A stretch of DNA of 64,000 nucleotides from UBA1845 sp002338715 (GTDB taxonomy: Bacteria; Planctomycetota; Phycisphaerae; UBA1845). Both the position numbers and the translations under genes were made by a program. The stretch covers positions 1-64,000 of the forward strand of contig DAORAL010000019.1 in the NCBI GenBank assembly GCA_035344155.1. The letters are read 5' to 3'. Below the pieces are notes generated by a model that saw only the letters and a program-made list of their open reading frames with translations, had not been told where the DNA came from and searched no databases. This document shows positions 1 through 8,579 of this stretch, one piece after another (position 1 is the stretch's first letter; each line of letters opens with the position of its first letter).

Positions 1-110
1 GAAACGAATTCCAAACAACGACGCTATTCGTTAACTTAATGGCGTTCGTGACTGTTCAGATTCTACTTGGTTCGAATGCGGCGCTTGCAAGTAACAGTTT
101 GGATTGCTCT

Positions 111-890
111 ATGGGCATACGAATTCAGGCCTACGCAATAGACGTTCCTCGGTTCGATGGATTCCTTGAAAAGAGTCTGTTTGACCTGCTGCACCTGTAT
201 GCCGACAAGGGAGTTCTCACAGATTCGAGTGAAAACATCCTTCGATTCACTTTTTACAATGCCAACCTGGAGCGACGGCATTACTGCTACATTGCCGCCC
301 CTGACAAGGGATTCATTGGCCCCAAGGATTCCGGCTGGGTTAATACGCTTGAATCTTGCCCTGATCTTCAACAGTCGGCGCGACAATTCATCAATACTGC
401 GCCTATCTACAACTTCTCGTGGCTCCTTAGGGCGTTCAGCTACTGCGAGGGCGTTGAATTCATTCGTGAAATCACCAGTTGCTACCGCCGATGGTGGGTC
501 GGTAGTGCGCTTAACGCGGGAGAGCAGGTGTTGAGCGCGGCGGAATTCGATTCCATCGCCCGACTGTTTAAGAAAGTACTTCGCGGCTGGAACTGCGATG
601 CTCGAACTCCAGCGGAGAATCCCGGCGTCAGCTTTGCGGGTTTTCCCGTTTCACCTGAGGACGAGCCCGACCTTTCGCCCGGTCGTTGGACAGCCAGCGA
701 AACAGAGTGCGCACTGGCATTGATTCGGCGAATTCGAGATTCCGGCATCGAGTTTACGGATCCGTCCAAGCGCATTCGAGATGACGATGATACAGACTGG
801 AACAAATGGACCTGCGACATGCTTGACCGATTCCTTGCTGTGAACGATTTGCGGCTTGAGGAGTGCAATGTCGTGACGCTGATCGGATAG
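111..890 (+). CDS. Hypothetical protein, about 259 aa
   Basis: I do not recognise this family. The frame is open from position 39, but the Met at 111 begins a run (MGIRIQAYAIDVPRF) typical of a soluble N-terminal beta strand, so I prefer it; the upstream codons contain a weakly hydrophobic stretch and neither start has a clear ribosome binding site. The protein is soluble, rich in Trp and acidic residues, with a DDDDTDW run near residue 225 and a Cys-containing C terminus. There is no signal peptide if 111 is right. It stands alone at the left edge and is followed by a non-coding stretch with repeats. It could be an orphan immunity-type protein, but nothing shows this directly. Confidence 0.6.
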   Translation: MGIRIQAYAIDVPRFDGFLEKSLFDLLHLYADKGVLTDSSENILRFTFYNANLERRHYCYIAAPDKGFIGPKDSGWVNTLESCPDLQQSARQFINTAPIYNFSWLLRAFSYCEGVEFIREITSCYRRWWVGSALNAGEQVLSAAEFDSIARLFKKVLRGWNCDARTPAENPGVSFAGFPVSPEDEPDLSPGRWTASETECALALIRRIRDSGIEFTDPSKRIRDDDDTDWNKWTCDMLDRFLAVNDLRLEECNVVTLIG

Positions 891-943
891 CGAAATCTGG
901 AAGAGTGAGATAGTCACCTATTTCTTGGAGTCCCCCACCGCCG

Positions 944-1021
944 TCATTCACGCGCAGGCGGGAATCCAGGACTTGCGCTTCCCCTCGCCCCATTCTGGAC
1001 TCCCGCCTGCGCGGGAGTGAC
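944..1021. repeat. Inverted repeat of the GGAATCCAG/CGCGGGAxTGAC class
   Basis: Arms of about 26 bases (944-969 and 995-1021) are imperfect inverted copies around a 25-base spacer; each arm itself contains a GC-rich palindromic core (CCCGCCTGCGCGGG). The same arm is seen once more, as a half-site, at 52404-52431 beside the RAYT gene. Sequences of this type are widespread short intergenic repeats in many bacterial genomes; a specific function is not known. Confidence 0.75.
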
Positions 1022-1040
1022 GAATTGGCGCCCCATGCGT

Positions 1041-1082
1041 AAAAAATGATGCAGCCAAGCGCCCTTTGGACGCTTGGCTGCA
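1041..1082 (-). terminator. Intrinsic terminator reading on the minus strand
   Basis: A perfect 12-bp stem (1050-1061 with 1071-1082, arm TGCAGCCAAGCG) closes a 9-base loop. On the minus strand it is followed by TCATTTTTTACG, the T run lying at 1041-1046. No minus-strand gene is recognised upstream of it, so the transcript it would end is unknown. Confidence 0.6.
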
Positions 1083-1464
1083 CGATCGCACATCGGTGTG
1101 GTTGGCGCGTGGATTGCACCGACGGCGCGATCGTCACCCCCGCGAGAAACTTGGCGAATCGGATGAGCCTTGCTCCTCGTGGCCGCCCATCCGACCCAAA
1201 GGCGAAATCAATTCCGTCCACCTCGCAGAGTTGCAGGACGGCCCCATCTGCCAGTCCTGCACCCCACCAGCAACTAACCCTGCATGACATTGGCGTGGGG
1301 GCGGGTGAACCTTTCAGAATCTCAGAAAAAAATCTGGTTATCGCGTTTGAGGGCCCGGAAACGGTGTTCTTCTTGGCGCGACACTGCTTGTCGGCATAAT
1401 CTAATGGTATAACCAACGCATCGAAGGCCGACGCGAACGACCCACGTACGATTGCGAGTGACGC

Positions 1465-2085
1465 ATGCCAGAGGAATCGGGCCCCAATCTGAATACGATC
1501 ACGAACACGATCCTGCTCGACGGATTGAAAGATCCCGGCAACCAGGAAGTGTGGCGGCAGTTTGTCGAACGTTATCGGCCCACGATCATTGCGTCGGCTC
1601 GACGGTTCGGGTTCAGCGAATCCGACGCACAGGATGCGGCTCAGCAGGCGGTCGTCGCGTTCTGCACGGCTTATCAGGAAGGCAAATACGACCGGGAAAA
1701 AGGGCGTTTGCGACATTGGCTGTTTGGGATCGCCAAGAACCAGATGCGAAACCTTTATAAGAAGGACTCGCGCCGCAAAGAAATGCAGATTGCCAACGAC
1801 TCGGGCGAGACGGACTTTTTCGCTCGTTTGGACAATGGCAATGAGTTCGATCAGATCTGGGAGGACGAATGGCGCACGTCGGTCTTGCGGCAGTGCCTCG
1901 AAGAGGTCCGCCGGGAGTTTGACGACAAGTCCATCAAGGCATTTGAACTGTTCGCCTGGAAGGGCCAACCAGCACAGGAAGTGGCTGACGCCCTGGGGAT
2001 GACTTCCAATGCCGTTTTTATCGCCAAGCACCGGATCATGAAGCGCATCCGCGAACTGATGCCCAAAATGGAAGACATCTGGTAG
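1465..2085 (+). CDS. ECF-type RNA polymerase sigma factor
   Basis: This 206-aa protein has the region 2 and region 4 layout of extracytoplasmic-function sigma-70 factors. Region 2 spans about residues 30-100, with the ESDAQDAAQQAV segment (52-63) and GRLRHWLFGIAKNQ (80-93), which bind core polymerase and the -10 element. Region 4 is at about 135-200, with the helix-turn-helix EVADALGMTSNAVFIAKHR that reads the -35 element. It should direct RNA polymerase to a small regulon. It is followed by a STAS-like gene and a membrane kinase whose N terminus carries a zinc anti-sigma motif. In planctomycetes ECF genes often lie beside Ser/Thr kinases, so control by that kinase is likely but inferred. Confidence 0.93.
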   Translation: MPEESGPNLNTITNTILLDGLKDPGNQEVWRQFVERYRPTIIASARRFGFSESDAQDAAQQAVVAFCTAYQEGKYDREKGRLRHWLFGIAKNQMRNLYKKDSRRKEMQIANDSGETDFFARLDNGNEFDQIWEDEWRTSVLRQCLEEVRREFDDKSIKAFELFAWKGQPAQEVADALGMTSNAVFIAKHRIMKRIRELMPKMEDIW

Positions 2086-2215
2086 GCCAACCCCCCTTTT
2101 TCGAGGCGTCAGCGGCGATTTTCGGCAAAAAATCACACCTTTCCAACCCGAGCGAAAGATCGACCCCCACAACCCGCCAATACCTGTTGACCAATGATGG
2201 TCCCGGAGGCGAATC

Positions 2216-2638
2216 ATGTTAAGGGGAATGCTCAACAAACGGATGCTTGATCGGACGGCTCGTCTTTTGGAGCTTTGCGAATTCGCCTGCCCGGAACCCG
2301 GTGGTATCACGATTCAACCGAAAGTTCACTCGCTCGGTTTGCGCGATATGCTGGACATGATCGCGGCGCTCGATGAACGGGCGATGGCCAACCTGAAGTA
2401 CCTGGCGTTTGATTTCAGTCAGGTCGAAGAGTTCACCGGTCCGTGGGGTGTTCACTTCGCACTGCTGATTAATCTGTCCAAGCGGTTGAACTGTCGCGTG
2501 TTGGCGACGTCGCTGCACGGTCAGCCGGCAAAAGTGGCTCGGTTGTTTCGACAGTCGGAAGATATTCGGGCGCTTTGCTTTTCGCTCGACGATGACGGAG
2601 CGCCCCAGGTAGCCGCCCTTGCGTTTCGGGGGGATTGA
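2216..2638 (+). CDS. STAS-like (anti-anti-sigma type) domain protein
   Basis: A 140-aa soluble protein preceded by GGAGG six bases before the ATG. The centre (about residues 55-110) has the alternating strand-helix pattern of STAS domains: a strand ending in LAFDFSQVEEFTGPWGV, a helix, then RVLATSLHGQPAKVARLF. In SpoIIAA-like proteins the conserved Ser/Thr after the D-S pair is phosphorylated by a partner kinase; here the position is held by S or T residues (DFSQ, FTGP), so a phosphorylation switch is conceivable. It sits between the sigma factor and the membrane kinase, which fits a regulatory role. The family call is moderate because overall similarity is weak. Confidence 0.6.
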   Translation: MLRGMLNKRMLDRTARLLELCEFACPEPGGITIQPKVHSLGLRDMLDMIAALDERAMANLKYLAFDFSQVEEFTGPWGVHFALLINLSKRLNCRVLATSLHGQPAKVARLFRQSEDIRALCFSLDDDGAPQVAALAFRGD

Positions 2639-2736
2639 ACACGTTCATCACCAATATTCGTTTGCCAAAGCAAACGATCGACACACAATGCGTTTGAGCG
2701 GTTGCTCGGTGAATCTATAAATCAGGTCCTACGACA

Positions 2737-5220
2737 ATGTCTGATTGCCCATCATCTGAAATGCTCTCGTTGTTCCAGTCGGGAACGTGCGACATAGAGC
2801 TGGCTGTCTCGATCGAAGAGCACTTGCTCGGGTGTCGCGTCTGCCGCACGTTCTGCGAAAAGAACAGCAGCGACCAGGACCTGATGTCCGGTCTGCGCCG
2901 GGTGATGGACGAAGAGGCCCAACGCATCGACGTTGACATCGCCGATCAGTCCACGATCGAGGGGTCATCGTTTCAACTCGACGTCAAAGCGCCGGCGAAA
3001 GCTATCACCGATATCGAAGGCTACACCATCCTTAAGGAACTGGGTCGCGGTGGGATGGGCCTGGTCTATCTCGCGGTGCAGCAATCCACCAAGCGCAAAG
3101 TCGCGTTGAAGGTTCTGCTGGATGGCCCGTTCGCCACGGAAAAAGCGCGTCGGCGTTTCGAGCGTGAAGTCGAACTCGTCGCCCAGCTCGACCATTCCAA
3201 CATCGTGACGATCCTTGAGAGCGGCGTCGATAGCGGTCGCTATTACTTTGCGATGCGCTACGTCGAAGGCCAGCGCCTCGACAAGTACATCATCGAAAAC
3301 AACGTCTCGCGCGAGCGGATGCTGGCGATCTTCCAGAAGGTCTGCGAAGCCGTCGCCTATGCGCACCAGCGCGGCATCATCCACCGCGACTTGAAACCGT
3401 CGAACATCCTCGTCGATGGAAACGGCGAACCGTTCGTGCTGGACTTTGGACTGGCCAAGTCGGTCGACGATCAGGCGTCGGAGCTTGAACGGGCGAAGAC
3501 GATTTCGGTCACCGGCCAACTGATGGGCACGCTGCCGTATATGTCGCCGGAGCAGGCTTCGGGCGAACATGATCGCGTGGACGTGCGCACTGACATTTAT
3601 TCGCTGGGTGTGATTCTCTACGAAATGCTCACGGGTCAATTCCCGTACAAAGTCGTCGGCAACATTCAAGACGTCTTGAAGAACATCACCGAAGTCGATC
3701 CGAAGAAACCGTCGCTGGTCGGCCGACGCATCAACGACGAAATCGAAACGATCGTGCTCAAAGCGCTCGCGAAAGAAAAGGATCGGCGATACCAGTCGGC
3801 CAACGCTTTCGCGGATGACTTGAGTCGTTATCTCAAGGGTCAGCCGATCGAAGCCAAACGCGACAGCGCCACGTACATGGTGCGCAAGATGATCAGCCGC
3901 CACCGCGTGCCGGTCACCGTTGCGGTTGCGTTTCTGGCGATCGTTGCGTTCAGTGCGTGGACGTGGTGGAACCAGAGCGTGCAACTCGCCCATGCGGGTG
4001 CGGCGCAGATCATGGCCCAGTTTGTTGACGATCCCAACGATGCGATGGTGCAGAGTGCGGCGGCTGAACCGCGTTTGGCGGAGGTGTTGCAGGATGCGGT
4101 GATTCGCAGCTTGTCGTCGAGCGCGTATACCGAGCGGATCATGGCCGCCCGGGGTGGTGTGTTGCTGGCGCCGCAGGATTTCTGGAAGTCGATCGACGGT
4201 GGTGCGCTGTGGGAAAACGGTGAGTGGCTGGAACTGGCAAACCTGCCGGAAAAAATAACGTCGGCGATTTTGCCGGAGTTGATCGAAAAAGCTGAGAACG
4301 GAACCGATCGTCAGCGCTACGTGAGTCTGTGCCTGATCGGGCAGATCGCGCCGGAAGATGAGGAGTTGGCTGCGGACTGTGCCCAATGGGCAAACGATGC
4401 CGAGCATCCCGGTGTTCGGGCCGCGGCGGCTTGGGCTGCGAGGCGCATGGGACATCTGGCTGAAGCGATCGATTCGGACAACGTCTTTGTCGACGAGGTC
4501 AGCGGTCAGACATTCGCGCGTATCCCGGGGCAGGACGAGTTCTTCCGTGGAAGCGACGAAAGCGATCCCGACCGTTTGCCCGATGAAGATCGGCCGGCGC
4601 AAGGTGTTGCGATCGATGCGTTGTGGTTCGCCGAAACGGAAGTCACCTGGGTTGAATTTGAGAAATTCCTAGCCGACCCTGCCGGTGCAGAAATCGCCAG
4701 GAACTTTCGGTTGGTTGATATGGCCAACTTCCTGCAGGGTTTGTCGGCAGAGCAGAAACAGCACGCGGTTGCAAGTTTGGTCAGCAAGGTGCAAGCCGAA
4801 GCATACATCGCCTGGCTCAACGCCAAAGGGGCTGAAATGAATCCGCCGCGTTCGTATCGCCTTCCCACCGAGGACGAATGGGAACACGCTGCGATGGGTG
4901 GAAGCGACAAACGTTTCTGCTTCGGTGACGATCCGAAATATGCCCGGTACTTCGCGCACTGTGCGGGCCGACGCCCGGACTGGGTGGTGGCAGGTTCGCA
5001 CATGCCGAGTTTCTACGGACTCTTCGACATGCACGGTGGCGTTTGGGAATGGACTTCGACGCTATATACACCGGACGAAACGGTGTTTGTCGTCAAGGGT
5101 GGTGCGGTCTATTCACCCGAGATTCGCTGCCGCAGTGCCCAGCGAAACTTCACCGCACCGAATCAAGAAGCGCCATACTGGGGGTTCCGTTTGATCATGG
5201 AGTTGGGCGATGAATCGTGA
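2737..5220 (+). CDS. Membrane Ser/Thr protein kinase with N-terminal zinc anti-sigma motif and C-terminal SUMF-like domain
   Basis: This 827-aa protein has four parts. Residues 1-45 contain H29-x3-C33-x2-C36, the zinc-binding motif of ZAS anti-sigma domains. The Hanks-type kinase domain follows (about 95-370): glycine loop GRGGMG, Lys125 in VALK, catalytic HRDLKPSN with Asp218, DFG at 236-238 and MSPEQ in the activation segment; all catalytic residues are present. One TM helix lies at about 391-411. The C-terminal region, presumably periplasmic, has a helical part and then a SUMF/formylglycine-generating-enzyme-like fold (about 590-825) with HGGVWEWT and WGFR. By alignment to FGE only one of the two copper-binding cysteines is present (Ser at the first, Cys in IRCRSA), so it is more likely a sensor than an oxidase. 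The next gene starts inside its last codons. Confidence 0.93.
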   Translation: MSDCPSSEMLSLFQSGTCDIELAVSIEEHLLGCRVCRTFCEKNSSDQDLMSGLRRVMDEEAQRIDVDIADQSTIEGSSFQLDVKAPAKAITDIEGYTILKELGRGGMGLVYLAVQQSTKRKVALKVLLDGPFATEKARRRFEREVELVAQLDHSNIVTILESGVDSGRYYFAMRYVEGQRLDKYIIENNVSRERMLAIFQKVCEAVAYAHQRGIIHRDLKPSNILVDGNGEPFVLDFGLAKSVDDQASELERAKTISVTGQLMGTLPYMSPEQASGEHDRVDVRTDIYSLGVILYEMLTGQFPYKVVGNIQDVLKNITEVDPKKPSLVGRRINDEIETIVLKALAKEKDRRYQSANAFADDLSRYLKGQPIEAKRDSATYMVRKMISRHRVPVTVAVAFLAIVAFSAWTWWNQSVQLAHAGAAQIMAQFVDDPNDAMVQSAAAEPRLAEVLQDAVIRSLSSSAYTERIMAARGGVLLAPQDFWKSIDGGALWENGEWLELANLPEKITSAILPELIEKAENGTDRQRYVSLCLIGQIAPEDEELAADCAQWANDAEHPGVRAAAAWAARRMGHLAEAIDSDNVFVDEVSGQTFARIPGQDEFFRGSDESDPDRLPDEDRPAQGVAIDALWFAETEVTWVEFEKFLADPAGAEIARNFRLVDMANFLQGLSAEQKQHAVASLVSKVQAEAYIAWLNAKGAEMNPPRSYRLPTEDEWEHAAMGGSDKRFCFGDDPKYARYFAHCAGRRPDWVVAGSHMPSFYGLFDMHGGVWEWTSTLYTPDETVFVVKGGAVYSPEIRCRSAQRNFTAPNQEAPYWGFRLIMELGDES

Positions 5221-6148
5221 TCAACGACGACATCGAATCGAGCTTGCGTTCGGTTTGAAGCGATCGGGCCGGGCGGTGGCGGCGTGCGCGATTGGCCTGT
5301 TAATGCTCGCGCACGGCTGCAACACCGTCAGCAACATTGCGGACCTGCCAATCGAAACGAGTTTTGCGTTTACGAATTTTTCGAAAACGACGTACGCGGC
5401 GCTGCGCATCCGCGCCCACGACGAAACCAATGAAACGCCATACTTCCGCACCGAGTTGTTGCCACCGGGCGCAACGCATCGCCAACGGTTCGTCGATGCG
5501 CTGGGAGAGGGCTGCCCCAATACGCTCGATTTGCAGGTATTGATTTACGAACGTGTGAACGGTGACATTCCGATCGGTCTCGACGATGGCGAAGTCGTCG
5601 GTGAAGCGCCCACAGCCGCAGGTGAAATCCTGGATGTGCCCGCGTGCGGAGTTCAACCGCTTGAGACGTATACGATCGTCAGTTGGGATACCGAACCGGG
5701 ACAGTTGCGCGTGAAACTCGCGCAGGATACACCGGTTGACGCGGCAATTCGGGCGCTGAACCTGTTCGACAACACCGATGCAACGTGGGACGTGGATGGT
5801 GTCGAGCCGGAGTTTGCGGATGAGGCGCCGCCCGAGTTGGCTACCTTTGAACCGATCGCCGGCAAGGTGTTGTTCGCCGATGGCAGCGGAGTTGAAGGTG
5901 TTGGCGTGATGCTGCGGACGCGCTTTCGTGTCCGTTTGAATGACGGCGATCCATCCAACGATCCCGATGCCGACTTTGGCGATCCGATCACGTTTACGTT
6001 TACCGATGCCGATGGCGCGTTCTCGTTTGAGCGCCCGCCGGGCGGGTATCGGCTGGAGTTTTTCTCCGACGACGTCGCATTCAGGCCGGCAATTATTGAC
6101 GTGGAACCACCGATTCAATCGGTGTTGGTGGTGGCGGAACCGATTTGA
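5210..6148 (+). CDS. Lipoprotein with C-terminal carboxypeptidase-regulatory-like domain
   Basis: The ATG lies 11 bases inside the kinase gene, which indicates translational coupling. Of 312 residues, the first 37 form a lipoprotein signal peptide with a positively charged start, a hydrophobic AVAACAIGLLMLAHG run and the lipobox Cys at about 37. The middle looks like a beta-rich domain. From about residue 215 (EPIAGKVLFADGSGVEGVGVMLR) to the end it matches the pattern of a carboxypeptidase regulatory-like beta sandwich: a DGAFSFERPPGGYRLEF segment followed by short strands. It should be anchored in the cell envelope. Its overlap with the kinase suggests that it works with the kinase's outer domain, perhaps as ligand or accessory sensor; this is inference. 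Confidence 0.75.
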   Translation: MNRDQRRHRIELAFGLKRSGRAVAACAIGLLMLAHGCNTVSNIADLPIETSFAFTNFSKTTYAALRIRAHDETNETPYFRTELLPPGATHRQRFVDALGEGCPNTLDLQVLIYERVNGDIPIGLDDGEVVGEAPTAAGEILDVPACGVQPLETYTIVSWDTEPGQLRVKLAQDTPVDAAIRALNLFDNTDATWDVDGVEPEFADEAPPELATFEPIAGKVLFADGSGVEGVGVMLRTRFRVRLNDGDPSNDPDADFGDPITFTFTDADGAFSFERPPGGYRLEFFSDDVAFRPAIIDVEPPIQSVLVVAEPI

Positions 6149-7320
6149 TGAACGTGCGATCAAGACAATCCAAGATGCGCTTCACTCGAAGCCTGCCAAT
6201 GTGTGCGATGACCTTCGCGATGTTGGCGATGCTCGGGTGCACGTCGGTCCTTCCGCCGGCAGATGAGCCGTTGAACCCGTTTGTCGATCTCGAACCGATC
6301 GAACTCGACGGCGTCGAGCGCAACCTGGAGACGGAAATCGTCCCTCTGGGCGACTTCGATGCAGGCGACGTGCTGCGCGTTTCGATCGATGGCGACAGTG
6401 TCACCGAAGTTCTGATCCTGACGACCGATGAGTTGTTTGAAGAAGCCGGCGTCATGGTGGGCGGTGGACCTGCGAACGAACCGTTTCAATATCGCATCCC
6501 CGAAAGCGGCAGATATTTCGCTTTCGCACAGTTCGATCCGCTCGTCAGCGATTCACAGCGCGTTGCGACGATCACCGCATCTTTCGGCGACGAAGCGTTT
6601 CGCCCGCCGAGTGAACAGAACGTCCTGCTTGTTTTCGAAGACGGATTCCTGACCGATCCCGGTTTGTTCGACACGGTGGACGGTACACCCGATCAATTGG
6701 AATTTCTCGAGAGCATTGGCCAGATCGTGCGCGGGCAGATTGTTGAGCGCGTTCAAGCGATCTATGCCGACACGCCCGTGATGATTTTTGAAGAAGGCGA
6801 CGCCCTGCCCGACGGTCCGATGTCCACCGTGACATTTACCGGCGAGAGGGTGCTGGCTGAGGATCAGGACGTGATCGACGCGGCGCTTCCCGCACCCGAT
6901 CCGACGCGTCCGCAGTGTCAGGTGCGGGTGATCTTTGGCGAGGTGCTGCCGCGTGGTGCGTCGCAGGATACGGGCAATCGCGTCGTCGAGGACGATGCCG
7001 GTGTGTATGTCGGTAGCCTGACCGGGCGCGGCGAGGAGTGCCAGACGTCGGTGATCAACTCGCTGAACAACGTCGTGCTGACGTTGTCGCAGACGGCTGC
7101 CCATGAAATCGGACACCTGATCGGGCTGCGTCATGTCGAGCAGATCGATATCATGAATCGCTCAGCCACGCTGGCATTTCAACGCGAACTGGAGATGGTC
7201 CGCGGGCAGGTGCAGTTTGATCGACCGGCCAACGGTACCGTGGTCAGCGAAGTGCTGACGACGATCATCCAGGACCCGGCGCGGTACATGGATGCCGTTT
7301 TCGATACCGAAGCGCCGTAG
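6148..7320 (+). CDS. Predicted metzincin-type zinc metalloprotease lipoprotein
   Basis: The start ATG overlaps the previous stop (TGATG); a TTG one codon upstream is possible. The 390-aa product begins with a lipoprotein signal (AMTFAMLAMLGCTS, lipobox Cys near residue 30). The early part (about 55-135) looks like the beta-rich pre-peptidase C-terminal type region. The zinc-protease signature HEIGHLIGLRH is complete, with zinc ligands His319, His323 and His329 and catalytic Glu320, and a downstream Met (DIMNRS) that could form the Met-turn of metzincins. It would act in the periplasm or on the cell surface. It is the last gene of the sigma/kinase cluster and is followed by a palindrome. It might process the neighbouring lipoprotein or kinase ectodomain; that is speculation. 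Confidence 0.8.
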   Translation: MNVRSRQSKMRFTRSLPMCAMTFAMLAMLGCTSVLPPADEPLNPFVDLEPIELDGVERNLETEIVPLGDFDAGDVLRVSIDGDSVTEVLILTTDELFEEAGVMVGGGPANEPFQYRIPESGRYFAFAQFDPLVSDSQRVATITASFGDEAFRPPSEQNVLLVFEDGFLTDPGLFDTVDGTPDQLEFLESIGQIVRGQIVERVQAIYADTPVMIFEEGDALPDGPMSTVTFTGERVLAEDQDVIDAALPAPDPTRPQCQVRVIFGEVLPRGASQDTGNRVVEDDAGVYVGSLTGRGEECQTSVINSLNNVVLTLSQTAAHEIGHLIGLRHVEQIDIMNRSATLAFQRELEMVRGQVQFDRPANGTVVSEVLTTIIQDPARYMDAVFDTEAP

Positions 7321-7344
7321 TCATACCCACATTGCAATCAACTA

Positions 7345-7415
7345 TGCCACTGCTCTGTGAGCAGTGTTCTTTGAATTCACGCCCACAGTTCTGCACTGCT
7401 CACAGAGCAGTGGCA
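7345..7415. repeat. Perfect 22-bp inverted repeat (GCCACTGCTCTGTGAGC class)
   Basis: The arms 7345-7366 and 7394-7415 are exact reverse complements around a 27-base spacer. Each arm also contains its own short palindrome (CTGCTCxxTGAGCAG). A related element lies at 47919-48038. It sits between the convergent metalloprotease and DUF4097 genes and could end transcription from both sides, but no T run follows the arms, so it is better described as a dispersed repeat. Confidence 0.85.
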
Positions 7416-7450
7416 CAACTTCTGCCTACCATGGTCACGTGTTGATCGTT

Positions 7451-8296
7451 TTATTCCTCGGCTTCCTGGACTCGAATCGAACCGTTGTGCGTTTCGACTT
7501 TGAACTCGCCGGACCCGTCCCCCAGAACCCCGGTCGCAGACCTGCGCGACCTTTTGGTCTCAGCCCAGGGCACATCGCAATGGATTGAACCATTTCCCGT
7601 TCTGCACGAAAGCCTGGTGTTGGTTGATTTTGGAACCGTCACATTGATGGAGCCATTGTGCGTCGTCGCGGAACCGTTGAGGTTCGCCGGCGAATGCGCG
7701 ATGAGTTTGATCGGGCCATTGTGACTCGCAAGGTGGACGCTCTGTCCGCTGCACGCTGCATCGATCGCACCGTTGTGTGTTTCGGCGCTGATGGAGGCGA
7801 CGGGCGCGTCAACGCTGATGCGTCCGTTGTGCGTTGCAAAGTCGCATGCGGCTTCGATCTGCTTCGCTGCGATTGGACCGTTGTGTGAACGGGCACGGGC
7901 CATCAGATGTGCCGGCATCGATACTTCAAACGCCACGTTGGCCTGCCAGTCGACATGCTTCTGGGTGCTCCATCGATAACCAAGATTATGCGTGCCGTCG
8001 TCGGTGGCTTCCGACACGATTTCGATCGCAGCCAGTGCCGCGTTGGCCGACTCGGTATTCTTGCCCCCGCCTTTGCGCGTGACCACAACCTGCACGTCGT
8101 CGCGATCGGCGTCACCATTGAACGTGATGGGGCCGTTGTGCGTCGTCACGGCGATCTTGTTCAAACCGTCGGCATCGAACGTCAGTTCGTCGATCTGTTC
8201 GACCCAGACCTTGGCCCGCATTTGATTGCAGCCGAAAATGAACGCACCGAACACGGCACAGAAAACGGCGACTTTGGCGAACTGTCGTACTTGCAT
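7451..8296 (-). CDS. DUF4097-family lipoprotein with THNGxI repeats
   Basis: The start at 8296 is chosen because GGAG lies eight bases upstream and because the lipoprotein signal (VAVFCAVFGAFIFGC) begins directly after it; the frame is open further upstream. The 281-aa mature region is built of short beta-strand repeats marked by THNGPI, SHNGPI, THNGRI, THNGAI and THNGSI at roughly 20-30 residue intervals, the pattern of the DUF4097 repeat family, which is expected to form a beta helix or solenoid. It should be an envelope-anchored structural or binding protein. It is divergent from the CoA-transferase gene and shows no obvious functional partner. Confidence 0.85.
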   Translation of the reverse strand: MQVRQFAKVAVFCAVFGAFIFGCNQMRAKVWVEQIDELTFDADGLNKIAVTTHNGPITFNGDADRDDVQVVVTRKGGGKNTESANAALAAIEIVSEATDDGTHNLGYRWSTQKHVDWQANVAFEVSMPAHLMARARSHNGPIAAKQIEAACDFATHNGRISVDAPVASISAETHNGAIDAACSGQSVHLASHNGPIKLIAHSPANLNGSATTHNGSINVTVPKSTNTRLSCRTGNGSIHCDVPWAETKRSRRSATGVLGDGSGEFKVETHNGSIRVQEAEE

Positions 8297-8579
8297 GAGG
8301 CGTCTCCTTCTTGACTGAATTGCGAATTGTCCGCTGGTCGTGATAAATGCGCCGATTAGACCTGCGCCAGGTTCTCCGCCAACCATTGGTGTATTCGCAC
8401 AAATCGAACGATTATTTGCCAACAAGCCGGGCAACCTATGATGCCCACCATCGTATCGCAAAAACCGGCAAACTTCACACAATCCGTCCGCACGTTGACG
8501 CCATGGCCACCCGCAGACACAATATTCCCAGCTTCAATTCGATTGCGGATCGTTTGTCTACGTCAGCGGGAGTCTTCGC

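Larger units (their letters stand above)
891..1464. other. Non-coding stretch with a palindromic repeat and a minus-strand terminator
   Basis: No convincing gene is seen in these 574 bases. It holds an inverted repeat at 944-1021 and an intrinsic terminator for minus-strand transcription at 1041-1082. About 380 bases between that terminator and the sigma factor gene have no recognised coding content. The long minus-strand frame that crosses it continues through the sigma gene and is judged a shadow. The rightmost part should contain the sigma factor promoter, but no clear -35/-10 pair was identified. Confidence 0.5.

Noticed and set aside
1046..1399. 117-codon plus-strand frame in the first intergenic region
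   Set aside because: It starts inside the terminator hairpin, has Ser/Pro/Arg shadow composition and no ribosome binding site.
754..2310. Long minus-strand open frame of 518 codons
   Set aside because: It lies antisense to the sigma factor gene, has low-complexity basic content, and the plus-strand sigma domains are unmistakable. It is a shadow.
2965..4602. 545-codon minus-strand frame inside the kinase gene
   Set aside because: Arg/His/Asp-rich composition without domains; the plus-strand kinase and its catalytic motifs explain the sequence.
4506..5220. Active formylglycine-generating enzyme
   Set aside because: By alignment one of the two catalytic copper cysteines is Ser, and no sulfatase is in the window; a SUMF-fold sensor is more likely.
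7451..8296. GGTTCGA-type words in the DUF4097 gene that look like a tRNA T loop
   Set aside because: No acceptor or anticodon stem can be formed around them, and they lie inside a coding repeat region.
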